Below are positions 10,219 through 19,435 of a stretch of 64,000 nt of DNA, piece by piece. Position 1 is the first letter of the stretch. Each line of letters begins with the position of its first letter. The notes under the pieces are model-generated. The model had not been told where the DNA came from and ran no database searches. It was given only the letters and a program-made list of their open reading frames with translations. A program made the position numbers and the translations under genes. The DNA comes from Citrobacter youngae ATCC 29220 (GTDB lineage: Bacteria; Pseudomonadota; Gammaproteobacteria; Enterobacterales; Enterobacteriaceae), in assembly GCF_000155975.1 (NCBI RefSeq), contig NZ_GG730304.1, positions 2,581 through 66,580 of the forward strand, given 5' to 3'.

Positions 10219-10980
10219 ATGAGGCTTTGCAGCAAAGAAGCTTGTGTTGTGGTATTAACGGAGAAGGATGTTTGGTTAAGGATTAACGGTAAAGAAGCTA
10301 TCAGTTTAAAAGCTAACCATATGGCTCTGGTGGCATGCGATAATAATATTATCGATTTCTCATCACTTAATAACGCACTGGTCGTACATATTAGCCGCGA
10401 TATCATTAAAGACTATCTGCGTTTTTTAAATAAAGACCTTTCACAGATCCCACTCTGGCAACGGAGTGCCAACCCAGTGATGACCGCCGTCTGTCTGACG
10501 CCGGATGTCTTCCGGGTGGCCGCCCAACATAGCGCAATGGAAACAGTGGACGAAGGTGAAAGAGAGCGTACGCGCTCGCTACTGTTCACGGTGTTGTCAC
10601 GCTTTCTCGACAGCAAAAAGTTTATTTCTTTGCTCATGCATATGCTGCGTAGTCGCATCAGCGACAGCGTTTATCACATTATTGAGAGCGATATACATAA
10701 AGACTGGAATTTAAGCATGGTCGCCAGTTGCTTATGCCTGAGTCCCAGTTTGTTAAAGAAAAAGCTCAAAAGTGAAAATACAAGTTATAGCCAAATAATT
10801 ACCACATGTCGCATGCGTTATGCCGTCAACCAACTACTGATGGACGGCAAAAATATTTCCCAGGTATCTCAACTCTGCGGATATAACAGCACCTCATACT
10901 TTATTTCCGTATTCAAAGAGTTCTATGGGATGACGCCGCTGCATTATGTTAGTCAACATCGGGAGCCATCCGCTGCCTGA
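10219..10980 (+). CDS. adiY: AraC-family regulator AdiY
   Basis: Transcription activator of adiA, 253 aa. The C-terminal third carries the AraC double helix-turn-helix (WNLSMVASCLCLSPSLLKKK and NISQVSQLCGYNSTSYFISVFK); the N-terminal part is the GadX/AdiY-type domain. The start at 10219 has TGGAG a few bases upstream and matches the family; the frame is open 14 codons further. It lies between adiA and adiC, as in E. coli. Confidence 0.95.
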   Translation: MRLCSKEACVVVLTEKDVWLRINGKEAISLKANHMALVACDNNIIDFSSLNNALVVHISRDIIKDYLRFLNKDLSQIPLWQRSANPVMTAVCLTPDVFRVAAQHSAMETVDEGERERTRSLLFTVLSRFLDSKKFISLLMHMLRSRISDSVYHIIESDIHKDWNLSMVASCLCLSPSLLKKKLKSENTSYSQIITTCRMRYAVNQLLMDGKNISQVSQLCGYNSTSYFISVFKEFYGMTPLHYVSQHREPSAA

Positions 10981-11107
10981 CTTTTCATCAGTCAGCGATA
11001 AGCCATAATAATATCAGCATTAGCGATACCCCAGTTCCGCATCATAAAATAGTCTTTTGAAGAGGTATGATAAGTCCGTCATTTATCCTTATCAGGAGTT
11101 AAAAAAT

Positions 11108-12445
11108 ATGTCGACGGATGCTGATGCTCACAAAGTGGGCTTAATCCCCGTCACCCTTATGGTGTCGGGGAATATTATGGGTTCCGGTGTATTCCTGCTG
11201 CCCGCAAACCTTGCGTCAACTGGCGGGATTGCAATCTACGGATGGTTGGTCACTATTATCGGTGCTCTGGCACTGTCGATGGTGTATGCAAAAATGTCGT
11301 CCTTAGACTCCAGTCCCGGTGGTTCTTATGCTTATGCCCGCCGCTGCTTCGGTCCTTTTTTAGGCTACCAGACTAACGTCCTGTACTGGCTGGCCTGCTG
11401 GATTGGTAACATCGCCATGGTGGTTATTGGCGTAGGTTACCTCAGCTACTTCTTCCCTATCTTAAAAGATCCGCTGGTTCTGACGCTGACCTGTGTCGTG
11501 GTGCTGTGGATCTTCGTATTGCTGAACATTGTCGGTCCGAAAATGATCACCCGTGTACAGGCCGTTGCAACGGTGTTGGCGCTGGTGCCGATTGTCGGGA
11601 TTGCCGTCTTCGGCTGGTTCTGGTTCCGGGGTGAAACCTATATGGCGGCCTGGAACGTCAGCGGAATGAACACCTTCGGCGCAATTCAAAGCACCTTGAA
11701 CGTGACCTTATGGTCATTTATCGGGGTGGAAAGCGCCTCCGTTGCGGCGGGCGTGGTTAAAAATCCCAAACGTAACGTGCCTATCGCCACTATTGGCGGG
11801 GTGCTAATTGCCGCCGTTTGCTACGTGCTCTCCACCACGGCGATTATGGGGATGATCCCTAACGCTGCGCTGCGCGTTTCGGCCTCACCGTTCGGTGACG
11901 CCGCAAGAATGGCGCTGGGTGATACCGCTGGGGCGATTGTCTCCTTCTGCGCCGCTGCCGGGTGTCTTGGTTCTCTGGGCGGATGGACGCTGCTGGCCGG
12001 GCAAACCGCCAAAGCGGCAGCCGACGACGGCCTGTTCCCACCGATTTTTGCCCGCGTGAATAAAGCCGGTACGCCGGTAGCCGGGTTAATCATCGTCGGT
12101 ATCCTGATGACCATCTTCCAGTTCAGCAGCATGTCGCCGAACGCCGCAAAAGAGTTTGGTTTGGTTTCTTCGGTTTCGGTCATCTTTACGCTGGTGCCAT
12201 ACCTGTACACTTGCGCTGCGCTGCTGCTGCTCGGCCATGGTCACTTCGGCAAAGCGCGTCCGCTGTATCTGGCGGTCACCTTTATCGCCTTTGTCTACTG
12301 CATCTGGGCCGTTGTCGGTTCCGGCGCCAAAGAGGTGATGTGGTCGTTCGTCACGCTGATGATCATCACCGCGCTGTACGCACTTAACTACAACCGGATC
12401 CATAAAAACCCCTACCCATTAGATGCCCCGGTAAAAAATAGTTAA
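11108..12445 (+). CDS. adiC: Arginine/agmatine antiporter AdiC
   Basis: APC-family inner-membrane exchanger of 445 aa with 12 membrane segments that takes up arginine and exports agmatine. The substrate-binding loop [12 protein letters not shown] in TM1 is present, as is the conserved Trp in the GGWTLLAGQ region. Start at 11108 ([11 protein letters not shown]) has AGGAG upstream; the 17 in-frame codons before it are not part of the family. It completes the arginine-dependent acid resistance system with adiA and adiY. Confidence 0.97.
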   Translation: MSTDADAHKVGLIPVTLMVSGNIMGSGVFLLPANLASTGGIAIYGWLVTIIGALALSMVYAKMSSLDSSPGGSYAYARRCFGPFLGYQTNVLYWLACWIGNIAMVVIGVGYLSYFFPILKDPLVLTLTCVVVLWIFVLLNIVGPKMITRVQAVATVLALVPIVGIAVFGWFWFRGETYMAAWNVSGMNTFGAIQSTLNVTLWSFIGVESASVAAGVVKNPKRNVPIATIGGVLIAAVCYVLSTTAIMGMIPNAALRVSASPFGDAARMALGDTAGAIVSFCAAAGCLGSLGGWTLLAGQTAKAAADDGLFPPIFARVNKAGTPVAGLIIVGILMTIFQFSSMSPNAAKEFGLVSSVSVIFTLVPYLYTCAALLLLGHGHFGKARPLYLAVTFIAFVYCIWAVVGSGAKEVMWSFVTLMIITALYALNYNRIHKNPYPLDAPVKNS

Positions 12446-12498
12446 CGAAAGCGGCCCTGGTGAATAGCCGCCATCCAACAAAAAGCCAATCTTAAGAA

Positions 12499-12515
12499 CT
12501 TAAGGTTGGCTTAAT
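12499..12515 (+). promoter_or_regulatory. PmrA (BasR) box of eptA
   Basis: CTTAAG-GTTGG-CTTAAT, the two half-sites with a 5-bp spacer expected for PmrA. A third CTTAAG lies 2 nt upstream (12491-12496). The box ends 46 nt before the eptA ATG. The same 17 bases occur, inverted, in front of pmrR at 16083-16099. Confidence 0.88.
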
Positions 12516-12561
12516 TTTACTTTGAGAGGATTTGCGCCACTTAGTCGATGGAACCTCCTTA

Positions 12562-14199
12562 ATGTTAAAGCACCTGTATAAAAGGCCTGCTCTCGGGCTA
12601 ATCAGCTGGCTTCTGCTGATCTCATTTTATCTTGCGACCTTCCTGAACATTGCGTTCTACAAACAGGTGCTGCAAGACCTGCCTCTGGATTCCGTGCGCA
12701 ACGTGCTGGTGTTTTTGTCGATGCCGGTCGTTGCTTTCAGCGTCATGAACATCGTACTGACGCTGGCCTCATTCCTGTGGCTTAATCGCCTGGTGGCGTG
12801 CATTTTCATTCTGGTTGGCGCATCGGCCCAATATTTCATCATGACCTACGGCATCATCATCGACCGCTCGATGATTGCCAATATGATGGACACCACGCCC
12901 GCCGAAACCTTTGCCCTTATGACGCCGCGCCTGGTGCTTACGCTTGGAATCAGCGGCATTCTGGCGGCGCTGATTGCCTGCTGGGTAAAAATCAAACCCA
13001 TTACTCCGGCGCTGCGCAGCATACTGTTCCGTGGCGCCAATATACTGATCTCCGCACTGCTGATCGTGCTGGTCGCCGCGTTCTTCTATAAAGATTACGC
13101 CTCACTGTTTCGCAACAATAAAGAGCTGGTGAAATCCCTCAGTCCATCCAACAGCATTGTGGCGACCTCGTCCTGGTATTCTCACCAGAGGCTGGCCCAC
13201 CTGCCGCTGGTGCGCATTGGCGAGGATGCCCATCGCAATCCGTTGATGTTGAAAGAAAAGCGTAAGAACCTGACGATTGTGGTGCTCGGCGAGACCTCCC
13301 GCGGCGATAACTTCTCGCTGTCCGGCTATTCGCGTCAGACCAACCCGCTGCTGGAAAAAGATGGTGTGGTCTATTTCCCGCGCACCACGTCCTGCGGAAC
13401 GGCAACGGCGGTGTCCGTACCGTGCATGTTCTCCGATATGCCGCGCGCGCACTACGATGAAGAACTGGCGCAGCATCAGGAAGGCGTACTCGACATTATT
13501 CAGCGAGCGGGAATTAACGTGCTGTGGAACGATAACGACGGCGGCTGCAAAGGGGCATGCGACCGGGTGCCGCACCAGAATATGACTAAGCTGAACCTGA
13601 CCGGGCAGTGTATTGACGGTGAATGCTACGATGAGGTGCTGTTCCACGGGCTGGAAGAGTACATTAATAATCTGCAAGGCGACGGCGTGATTGTGCTGCA
13701 CACCATTGGCAGCCACGGCCCGACCTATTACAACCGCTATCCCGCGCAGTTCAAGAAATTTACGCCGACCTGCGACACCAACGAAATCCAGACCTGTTCA
13801 CAGCAACAGTTGGTCAATACTTACGACAATACCATTCTGTACGTTGACTATATTGTTGATAAAGCAATCAATATACTGAAAGAACACCAGGATAATTTCA
13901 CCACCAGCCTGGTCTATCTTTCCGATCACGGCGAATCCTTAGGGGAAAATGGCGTCTATTTGCACGGCCTGCCGTATTCGATCGCGCCAGATACGCAAAA
14001 ACATGTGCCGATGCTACTGTGGCTTTCAGAGGATTATCAGCAACGCTATCAGGTCTCTCAGACATGTTTGCAAAAACGGGCAAGCTCAGAAGATTTCTCA
14101 CAGGATAATCTGTTCTCAACCCTGCTGGGATTAACGGGCGTGCAAACACAGAAATATCAGGCGGCAGATGATATTCTGCAACCCTGCCGGGGAGGCTAA
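12562..14199 (+). CDS. eptA: Lipid A phosphoethanolamine transferase EptA (PmrC)
   Basis: Inner-membrane enzyme, 545 aa, that transfers phosphoethanolamine from phosphatidylethanolamine to lipid A phosphates, lowering negative charge and giving resistance to polymyxins. It has five N-terminal membrane segments (about 12-175) and a periplasmic alkaline-phosphatase-like domain with the nucleophile Thr in [11 protein letters not shown] (T245) and metal ligands in [11 protein letters not shown]. The six conserved Cys for disulphides are present (for example GGCKGACDR). An in-frame TTG at 12532 has a ribosome-binding site too close to be useful, so ATG 12562 is preferred. It is the first gene of eptA-basR-basS. 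Confidence 0.96.
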   Translation: MLKHLYKRPALGLISWLLLISFYLATFLNIAFYKQVLQDLPLDSVRNVLVFLSMPVVAFSVMNIVLTLASFLWLNRLVACIFILVGASAQYFIMTYGIIIDRSMIANMMDTTPAETFALMTPRLVLTLGISGILAALIACWVKIKPITPALRSILFRGANILISALLIVLVAAFFYKDYASLFRNNKELVKSLSPSNSIVATSSWYSHQRLAHLPLVRIGEDAHRNPLMLKEKRKNLTIVVLGETSRGDNFSLSGYSRQTNPLLEKDGVVYFPRTTSCGTATAVSVPCMFSDMPRAHYDEELAQHQEGVLDIIQRAGINVLWNDNDGGCKGACDRVPHQNMTKLNLTGQCIDGECYDEVLFHGLEEYINNLQGDGVIVLHTIGSHGPTYYNRYPAQFKKFTPTCDTNEIQTCSQQQLVNTYDNTILYVDYIVDKAINILKEHQDNFTTSLVYLSDHGESLGENGVYLHGLPYSIAPDTQKHVPMLLWLSEDYQQRYQVSQTCLQKRASSEDFSQDNLFSTLLGLTGVQTQKYQAADDILQPCRGG

Positions 14200-14203
14200 G
14201 CGA

Positions 14204-14872
14204 ATGAAAATTCTGATTGTTGAAGACGATACGTTGTTATTACAGGGACTGATACTCGCCGCGCAAACGGAAGGCTATGCCTGCGACGGCGTATCAACGG
14301 CCCGGGCAGCGGAGCAGTGTCTGGAGAGCGGACATTACAGTCTGGTGGTTCTGGATCTGGGTTTACCGGATGAAGACGGTCTGCACTTCCTGAATCGGAT
14401 CAGGCAGAAAAAGTACACCGTACCGGTGCTTATCCTCACCGCCCGCGATACGGTGAAAGACCGGGTCAGCGGGCTGGACGTTGGGGCCGATGACTATCTG
14501 GTCAAACCGTTCGCGCTGGAAGAACTGCACGCCCGTATCCGGGCGTTGCTGCGTCGTCATAACAATCAGGGTGAAAGTGAGTTAATTGTCAGTAACCTGA
14601 CGCTGAATATCGGTCGTCGCCAGGTGTGGATGGACGGGCAAGAAATTATCTTAACGCCGAAAGAATACGCGCTCCTGTCGCGTCTGATGCTCAAAGCAGG
14701 CAGCCCGGTACACCGGGAAATTCTGTATAACGACATCTACAGTTGGGATAACGAACCGTCGACCAATACGCTGGAAGTCCACATCCACAATCTGCGCGAT
14801 AAAGTGGGGAAATCACGCATCCGCACGGTCAGGGGATTTGGCTATATGCTGGTTGCCACTGAGGAAAGCTAA
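14204..14872 (+). CDS. basR: Response regulator BasR (PmrA)
   Basis: OmpR-family regulator, 222 aa. The receiver domain has the phospho-acceptor D51 in VVLDLGLP and Lys in DYLVKPF; the C-terminal winged helix spans about 125-220. It binds PmrA boxes in front of eptA and pmrR in this window. It begins 4 nt after eptA ends, with GGGGAGG as the ribosome-binding site. Confidence 0.96.
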   Translation: MKILIVEDDTLLLQGLILAAQTEGYACDGVSTARAAEQCLESGHYSLVVLDLGLPDEDGLHFLNRIRQKKYTVPVLILTARDTVKDRVSGLDVGADDYLVKPFALEELHARIRALLRRHNNQGESELIVSNLTLNIGRRQVWMDGQEIILTPKEYALLSRLMLKAGSPVHREILYNDIYSWDNEPSTNTLEVHIHNLRDKVGKSRIRTVRGFGYMLVATEES

Positions 14873-15955
14873 GTGAAGCTGCTGCAATATCTAAAACGAC
14901 CTCTCCCTCTTCGCCAACGGTTAATACTGACGATTGGTCTTATTCTGCTGGTCTTTCAGCTCATTAGCACCTTCTGGTTGTGGCACGAAAGTACGGAGCA
15001 AATACAGTTATTCGAACAGGCGCTGCGCGATAACCGTAACAACGATCGTCACATCATGCATGAGATCCGCGAGGCCATCGCCAGCCTGATCGTCCCCGGT
15101 ATCTTTATGGTCAGCCTGACGCTGCTGATTTGCTACCAGGCGGTGCGGCGCATAACCCGCCCGCTGGCAGATCTGCAAAAAGAGTTAGAAGCACGAGCGG
15201 CCGATAATCTGGCCCCCATCGAAGTTCACAGTTCAACCGTTGAGATCCAGGCGGTCGTCTCCGCGCTCAACGAGCTGGTGACGCGACTGACCACCACTAT
15301 CGAAAACGAACGCTTATTTACCGCCGATGTCGCCCACGAACTGCGCACGCCGCTGTCAGGCGTTCGCCTGCACCTGGAATTGCTGTCAAAAGTCCATAAG
15401 GTTGACGTGACGCCGTTAATTGGCCGTCTTGATCAAATGATGGACAGCGTGTCGCAACTGCTGCAACTTGCCCGCGTCGGACAGTCGTTTTCGGCCGGAA
15501 GCTACCAGCACGTCAAACTGCTGGAAGACGTTATTCTGCCTTCTTATGACGAACTCAGCACCATGCTGGAGCAGCGCCAGCAGACGCTGCTCCTACCGCA
15601 AAGCGCGGCGGACGTTGTGGTACGTGGTGATGCTACGCTGTTGCGGATGCTGCTGCGAAATCTGGTGGAGAACGCGCACCGTTACAGCCCGGAAGGCACT
15701 CATATTACGATTAGCCTGAATACCGGGCAGAACGCCGTCATCGCCGTCGAAGATGAAGGGCCAGGCATTGATGAAAGTAAATGCGGGGAGTTGAGCAAAG
15801 CGTTTGTGCGTATGGACAGCCGTTTTGGCGGGATTGGGCTGGGGCTGAGCATTGTCAGTCGTATCACCCAGTTACATCAGGGGCATTTCTATTTGCAAAA
15901 TCGCCAGGGCACCACCGGCACTCGCGCCTGGGTGGAATTAGCGAAAGATCAGTAA
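14873..15955 (+). CDS. basS: Sensor histidine kinase BasS (PmrB)
   Basis: Senses Fe(III), Al(III) and mild acid and phosphorylates BasR. The protein is 360 aa: TM1 (about 17-36), a short periplasmic loop with two ExxE motifs (ESTE at 39-42 and EIRE at 64-67) as in metal-sensing PmrB, TM2 (about 68-90), HAMP, the H box with H155 in ADVAHELRTP, and the ATPase domain. The start is GTG directly after the basR stop. The 3' end overlaps the pmrR stop on the opposite strand by 7 nt. Confidence 0.95.
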   Translation: MKLLQYLKRPLPLRQRLILTIGLILLVFQLISTFWLWHESTEQIQLFEQALRDNRNNDRHIMHEIREAIASLIVPGIFMVSLTLLICYQAVRRITRPLADLQKELEARAADNLAPIEVHSSTVEIQAVVSALNELVTRLTTTIENERLFTADVAHELRTPLSGVRLHLELLSKVHKVDVTPLIGRLDQMMDSVSQLLQLARVGQSFSAGSYQHVKLLEDVILPSYDELSTMLEQRQQTLLLPQSAADVVVRGDATLLRMLLRNLVENAHRYSPEGTHITISLNTGQNAVIAVEDEGPGIDESKCGELSKAFVRMDSRFGGIGLGLSIVSRITQLHQGHFYLQNRQGTTGTRAWVELAKDQ

Positions 15956-16038
15956 GAACTCACCCAAACGTACAAAAAGCTGCTGACGATCAGCACGCTG
16001 CACACGGTGGTCAAACTTTCATAAATGCGGGTTTTCAT
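15949..16038 (-). CDS. pmrR: LpxT-inhibitory peptide PmrR
   Basis: A 29-residue membrane peptide (MKTRIYESLT...FLYVWVSSY) found by reading the minus strand. It has a short basic N-terminus and one membrane helix. In Salmonella and E. coli, PmrR is made under PmrA control and inhibits LpxT, so that lipid A phosphate remains available to EptA. Here it has its own PmrA box, identical to that of eptA, 44 nt upstream, and a strong GGAGGAG ribosome-binding site 6 nt before ATG. That site lies within a perfect hairpin (16042-16069). Its stop codon overlaps the basS 3' end. Confidence 0.88.
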   Translation of the reverse strand: MKTRIYESLTTVCSVLIVSSFLYVWVSSY

Positions 16039-16041
16039 GAC

Positions 16042-16069
16042 ACTCTCCTCCGATACGTTGGAGGAGAGT
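16042..16069 (-). promoter_or_regulatory. Hairpin sequestering the pmrR ribosome-binding site
   Basis: ACTCTCCTCC (16042-16051) and GGAGGAGAGT (16060-16069) form a perfect 10-bp stem with an 8-nt loop. In the pmrR mRNA the second arm contains the Shine-Dalgarno GGAGGAG and ends 3 nt before ATG. No U-run follows, so this is not a terminator. Translational control is an inference. Confidence 0.7.
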
Positions 16070-16082
16070 TTGCCTGAAGGAT

Positions 16083-16099
16083 ATTAAGCCAACCTTAAG
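16083..16099 (-). promoter_or_regulatory. PmrA (BasR) box of pmrR
   Basis: On the minus strand CTTAAG-GTTGG-CTTAAT, base for base the same as the eptA box at 12499-12515. It ends 44 nt before the pmrR ATG. Confidence 0.87.
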
Positions 16100-16124
16100 T
16101 CGCGGTGATAGCTCAACATAATGC

Positions 16125-16158
16125 GCCGGATGGCGGCTGACGCCTTATCCGGCCTACA
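16125..16158. repeat. REP element
   Basis: GCCGGATGGCGGCTGACGCC followed by TTATCCGGCCTACA, the standard REP palindrome, between the pmrR promoter and the proP 3' end. Confidence 0.9.
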
Positions 16159-16183
16159 GAGTACAACGCTGCGCGCCATCAGA

Positions 16184-17686
16184 TTACTCATCAATACGCG
16201 GGTGCTGCTGCACCAGGCGCGAACGCTTAAGCTGCAGCTCCGCAATTTCCTGATCGATATCTTCGATTTTATGCTCGATGTTATCGTAGTGCTCACCCAG
16301 GATCTCTTTCGCTTCCTGAATATCCGAAGCGGCAGGCGTCGCCCCTTTCAGCGGTTTATTCGCGGTCTCTTTCATGGTGATACCGGTAATTAAACCAACC
16401 ACCGCAATCACCATCAGGTAGTAAGCAGGCATCATCAGATTCTGCGAACTTTCCACCAGCCAGGCAGCCAGGGTCGGCGTCAGACCCGCAACCAGGACCG
16501 AGATATTAAACGCGGCGGCCAACGCGCTATAACGAATATGCGTCGGGAACATTGCCGGTAACGTTGACGCCATCACCCCGGTAAAGCAGTTGAGAATCAC
16601 CGCCAGCATCAGCAACCCGGCAAAAATCAGCCCGATGACATTACTGTTAATCAGGATAAACGCCGGAATGGCCAGCACAAACAGCGCAATACTGCCCATA
16701 ATCACAAACGGGCGACGACCGAAGCGGTCGCTGAGCAGCCCCATCACCGGCTGCACAAACAGCATACCAATCATAATGGCGATAATAATCAACACGCCGT
16801 GGTCTTCAGAGTAATGCAGGTTATGCGACAGGTAGCTCGGCATATAGGTGAGCAGCATGTAATAGGTGACGTTGGTGGCGATCACCAGACCGATACATGC
16901 CAGCAGGCTGCGCCAGTGTTTGGTCGCAATCTCTTTAAACGAAACCTTCGGACCTTCCTGCAGACCCTGACGATCGCCCTGCTCCAGTTTATCCACGTGC
17001 TGCTGGAACGCCGGCGTCTCTTCCAGCGCATGACGCAGGTACAGGCCTATCAGCCCTAACGGCAGTGCCAGGAAGAACGGAATACGCCAACCCCACTCAA
17101 GGAAGTTTTCTTCGCCAACGATAGTTGAGATCAGGACCACCACGCCCGCACCCAGCACAAACCCGGCGATTGAGCCGAAGTCCAGCCAACTGCCCATAAA
17201 TCCGCGCTTACGATCAGGCGAGTATTCTGCGACAAATATCGATGCCCCGGTGTACTCTCCGCCAACCGAGAACCCCTGCGCCATCTTACACAGCAACAGC
17301 AGAATCGGCGCCCAGATACCAATCGATGCATACGAGGGAATAAGGCCGATACAGAAGGTACTTATCGACATAATCACGATGGTGATAGCAAGGATCTTCT
17401 GACGACCGTATTTATCGCCGAGCATACCGAAGAACAATCCGCCAAGCGGTCGAATCAGAAAGGGAACTGAGAAAGTGGCGAGTGCGGCAACCATCTGCAC
17501 GCTGGGGTCAGCCCCCGGGAAGAACACTTTACCTAATGCGTAAGCAACAAACCCATAAACACCAAAATCAAACCACTCCATCGCATTACCTAACGACGCT
17601 GCGGTAATGGCTTTTCGCAATTTTCCGTCATCAATGATGGTGACGTCGCGTAGCGTAATTGGTTTTATTTTTTTCCTTTTTAGCAT
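16184..17686 (-). CDS. proP: Proline/betaine osmosensory transporter ProP
   Basis: Major-facilitator proton symporter of 500 aa taking up proline, glycine betaine and ectoine under osmotic stress. It has 12 membrane segments, the MFS signature GDKYGRQKIL between TM2 and TM3, and a C-terminal heptad region (about 455-495) corresponding to the osmosensing coiled coil. The start at 17686 (MLKRKKIKPITLRD) matches the family; 11 further in-frame codons upstream were left out. A CRP site lies 215 nt upstream, in the P1 promoter position known from E. coli. Confidence 0.97.
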   Translation of the reverse strand: MLKRKKIKPITLRDVTIIDDGKLRKAITAASLGNAMEWFDFGVYGFVAYALGKVFFPGADPSVQMVAALATFSVPFLIRPLGGLFFGMLGDKYGRQKILAITIVIMSISTFCIGLIPSYASIGIWAPILLLLCKMAQGFSVGGEYTGASIFVAEYSPDRKRGFMGSWLDFGSIAGFVLGAGVVVLISTIVGEENFLEWGWRIPFFLALPLGLIGLYLRHALEETPAFQQHVDKLEQGDRQGLQEGPKVSFKEIATKHWRSLLACIGLVIATNVTYYMLLTYMPSYLSHNLHYSEDHGVLIIIAIMIGMLFVQPVMGLLSDRFGRRPFVIMGSIALFVLAIPAFILINSNVIGLIFAGLLMLAVILNCFTGVMASTLPAMFPTHIRYSALAAAFNISVLVAGLTPTLAAWLVESSQNLMMPAYYLMVIAVVGLITGITMKETANKPLKGATPAASDIQEAKEILGEHYDNIEHKIEDIDQEIAELQLKRSRLVQQHPRIDE

Positions 17687-17900
17687 ACCAGTCCTCTTAG
17701 ACTTAGCCCTGTCGCGCACGGTTCGACGCTCCTAACGCAACATGCGCTAAGGTCATCGCCGAGCGGGGAATGCACAGACGCAATCCCTGTAACAAGCGTA
17801 GCAGGTTTACTTACACTGGCTGGAAACGAGCAGTACAACCGAACCTGTTGACGCCTGATTGGGCGGTTAATGACCTCTTTACCCTAACAGTGTTTAAATT

Positions 17901-17916
17901 TGTGATCAACTTCACA
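17901..17916 (-). promoter_or_regulatory. CRP site of the proP P1 promoter
   Basis: TGTGA-TCAACT-TCACA with perfect half-sites, 215 nt before the proP ATG. CRP repression of proP P1 through a site in this position is established in E. coli. Confidence 0.75.
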
Positions 17917-18052
17917 CATAGTTTTTCATTTCGTCAACCTGCGTAAATAAGGTCATTCTGCGTCAGCTTTTTTCCATGTGATGCTTGCGTTTTATTGGCA
18001 ATTAAATACAAAAAGAAATCGCTTTGCCGAACAAACAATCACAGTCGTCATT

Positions 18053-18074
18053 ATTATTCTGCTAGCAGAATAAT
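18053..18074. repeat. 22-bp perfect palindrome
   Basis: A perfect dyad centred on GCTAGC, each arm reading ATTATTCTGCT. With no loop it would make a poor RNA hairpin; it looks like a binding site for a dimeric regulator. The regulator is unknown. Confidence 0.6.
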
Positions 18075-18161
18075 CACCTAATCTCTTCACAAAAAGATCA
18101 CAGCTTTTTTAATAATCAGAGCGCTTAAGAACTTTTGCTCAGAATATGTGATGAAGATAAC

Positions 18162-18176
18162 TAAAACATCGTTTTA
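18162..18176. promoter_or_regulatory. Candidate KdgR operator
   Basis: TAAAAC-ATC-GTTTTA is a dyad resembling the KdgR box family (GAAAC...GTTTC cores in A/T-rich flanks). It is 208 nt upstream of the KDG permease gene, whose family is commonly KdgR-controlled. Assignment is inferred. Confidence 0.4.
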
Positions 18177-18384
18177 TTTTGATTGAATCAACGTTCCCAT
18201 GAATGCAAACTATTTCCAGACGCAATATCCCTGGGAGCAGCAACATGCTCAACGTATGCCGCGTTAGCTTTTATAAAACAAAGAGATAGCTGTTTTCTTT
18301 GTAAAGAAACACAAGTAACCATTTGAATTTATTAATTTTAATTTCTTGCGTGTGTAATACCTGCGACAAGATATGAGGACGTTT

Positions 18385-19383
18385 ATGAAAATTAAAGCCA
18401 CGATTGAACGCATCCCCGGCGGAATGATGTTGATTCCATTGTTATTAGGCGCAGTGTTAAATACGTTAGCTCCCGATACCGGTGCGTATTTCGGTTCGTT
18501 TACAAAAGGAATGATCAGCGGAACGGTACCTATTCTGGCAGTGTGGTTCTTTTGTATCGGCGCATCTATTGATTTACGGGCAACCGGTACGGTATTACGC
18601 AAGTCCGGTACGCTGGTCATCACCAAAATAGCCGTGGCGTGGGTAGTGGCAATGATTGCGGCATCATTTATTCCTGATACCGGTATTCAAACCGGGTTCT
18701 TTGCCGGCCTTTCCGTACTGGCAATTGTTTCCGCGATGGATATGACCAACGGTGGTTTGTACGCCAGCCTGATGAACCAGTATGGAACTAAAGAAGAGTC
18801 CGGCGCGTTTGTATTGATGTCTCTGGAATCCGGTCCGTTGATGACCATGGTGATCCTCGGCTCCGCGGGTCTGGCCTCCTTCGAGCCACACCATTTCGTC
18901 GGCGCGGTATTACCGTTTCTGATTGGCTTTGCCCTGGGTAACCTGGATCACGATCTGCGCGCCTTCTTCAGCAAAGCCACGCCGGTACTGATTCCGTTCT
19001 TTGGCTTTGCGCTGGGCAACACCATTAACCTGAGCGTCATCGTTGATACCGGTCTGTTAGGGATTGTGCTGGGTGTCGCGGTTATCGTTATCACCGGTAT
19101 CCCGCTGATTATTGCTGACCGCGTTATCGGCGGTGGGAACGGTACGGCGGGCGTGGCAGCCTCTTCCGCAGCAGGCGCTGCGGTGGCAAACCCGGTGATT
19201 ATCGCCCAGATTAACCCGGCATTTGAACCGGTTGCCGCATCCGCCACGGCGCTGGTTGCCGCCAGCGTGATTGTCACCGCCATTCTGGTGCCGATTATCA
19301 CCGCGCTGTATGCCAAACGCTTTAATAAAAACCCGGTCGCCACTGAGACGGTAGCCGCCCAGGCAGACTCTCTGCACCACTAA
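18385..19383 (+). CDS. 2-keto-3-deoxygluconate permease (KdgT family)
   Basis: Proton-coupled uptake carrier of the KdgT family, 332 aa, with about ten membrane segments. The N-terminus [23 protein letters not shown] and the motifs [20 protein letters not shown] and [18 protein letters not shown] are family hallmarks. It differs clearly from E. coli K-12 KdgT, so it may be a paralogue with a related substrate. Start at 18385 has GAGG 7 nt upstream; an in-frame ATG at 18373 has none. No other hexuronate or KDG genes are nearby. Confidence 0.85.
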   Translation: MKIKATIERIPGGMMLIPLLLGAVLNTLAPDTGAYFGSFTKGMISGTVPILAVWFFCIGASIDLRATGTVLRKSGTLVITKIAVAWVVAMIAASFIPDTGIQTGFFAGLSVLAIVSAMDMTNGGLYASLMNQYGTKEESGAFVLMSLESGPLMTMVILGSAGLASFEPHHFVGAVLPFLIGFALGNLDHDLRAFFSKATPVLIPFFGFALGNTINLSVIVDTGLLGIVLGVAVIVITGIPLIIADRVIGGGNGTAGVAASSAAGAAVANPVIIAQINPAFEPVAASATALVAASVIVTAILVPIITALYAKRFNKNPVATETVAAQADSLHH

Positions 19384-19402
19384 GCCTGCCTTAGCTTCAC
19401 TG

Positions 19403-19435
19403 ACCGTCCCTGCTCAATTGATGAGTGGGGACGGT
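19403..19435. terminator. Hairpin between kdgT-family gene and yjcZ
   Basis: ACCGTCCC and GGGACGGT form an 8-bp stem between two convergent genes, reaching into the last yjcZ codons. Probably a shared bidirectional 3' end; there is no strong T-run. Confidence 0.5.

Larger units (their letters stand above)
17917..18384 (+). promoter_or_regulatory. proP-kdgT divergent intergenic region
   Basis: About 470 nt without a gene, AT-rich. It contains a 22-bp perfect palindrome (18053-18074) and a KdgR-like operator (18162-18176). These may control the permease gene to the right. No convincing RNA gene was seen. Confidence 0.5.

Noticed and set aside
13102-13716. 204-codon open frame antisense to eptA
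   Set aside because: Shadow of eptA in a GC-rich stretch; no ribosome-binding site.
16042-16069. Rho-independent terminator of basS
   Set aside because: The stem has no T-run on either strand and sits exactly over the pmrR ribosome-binding site.
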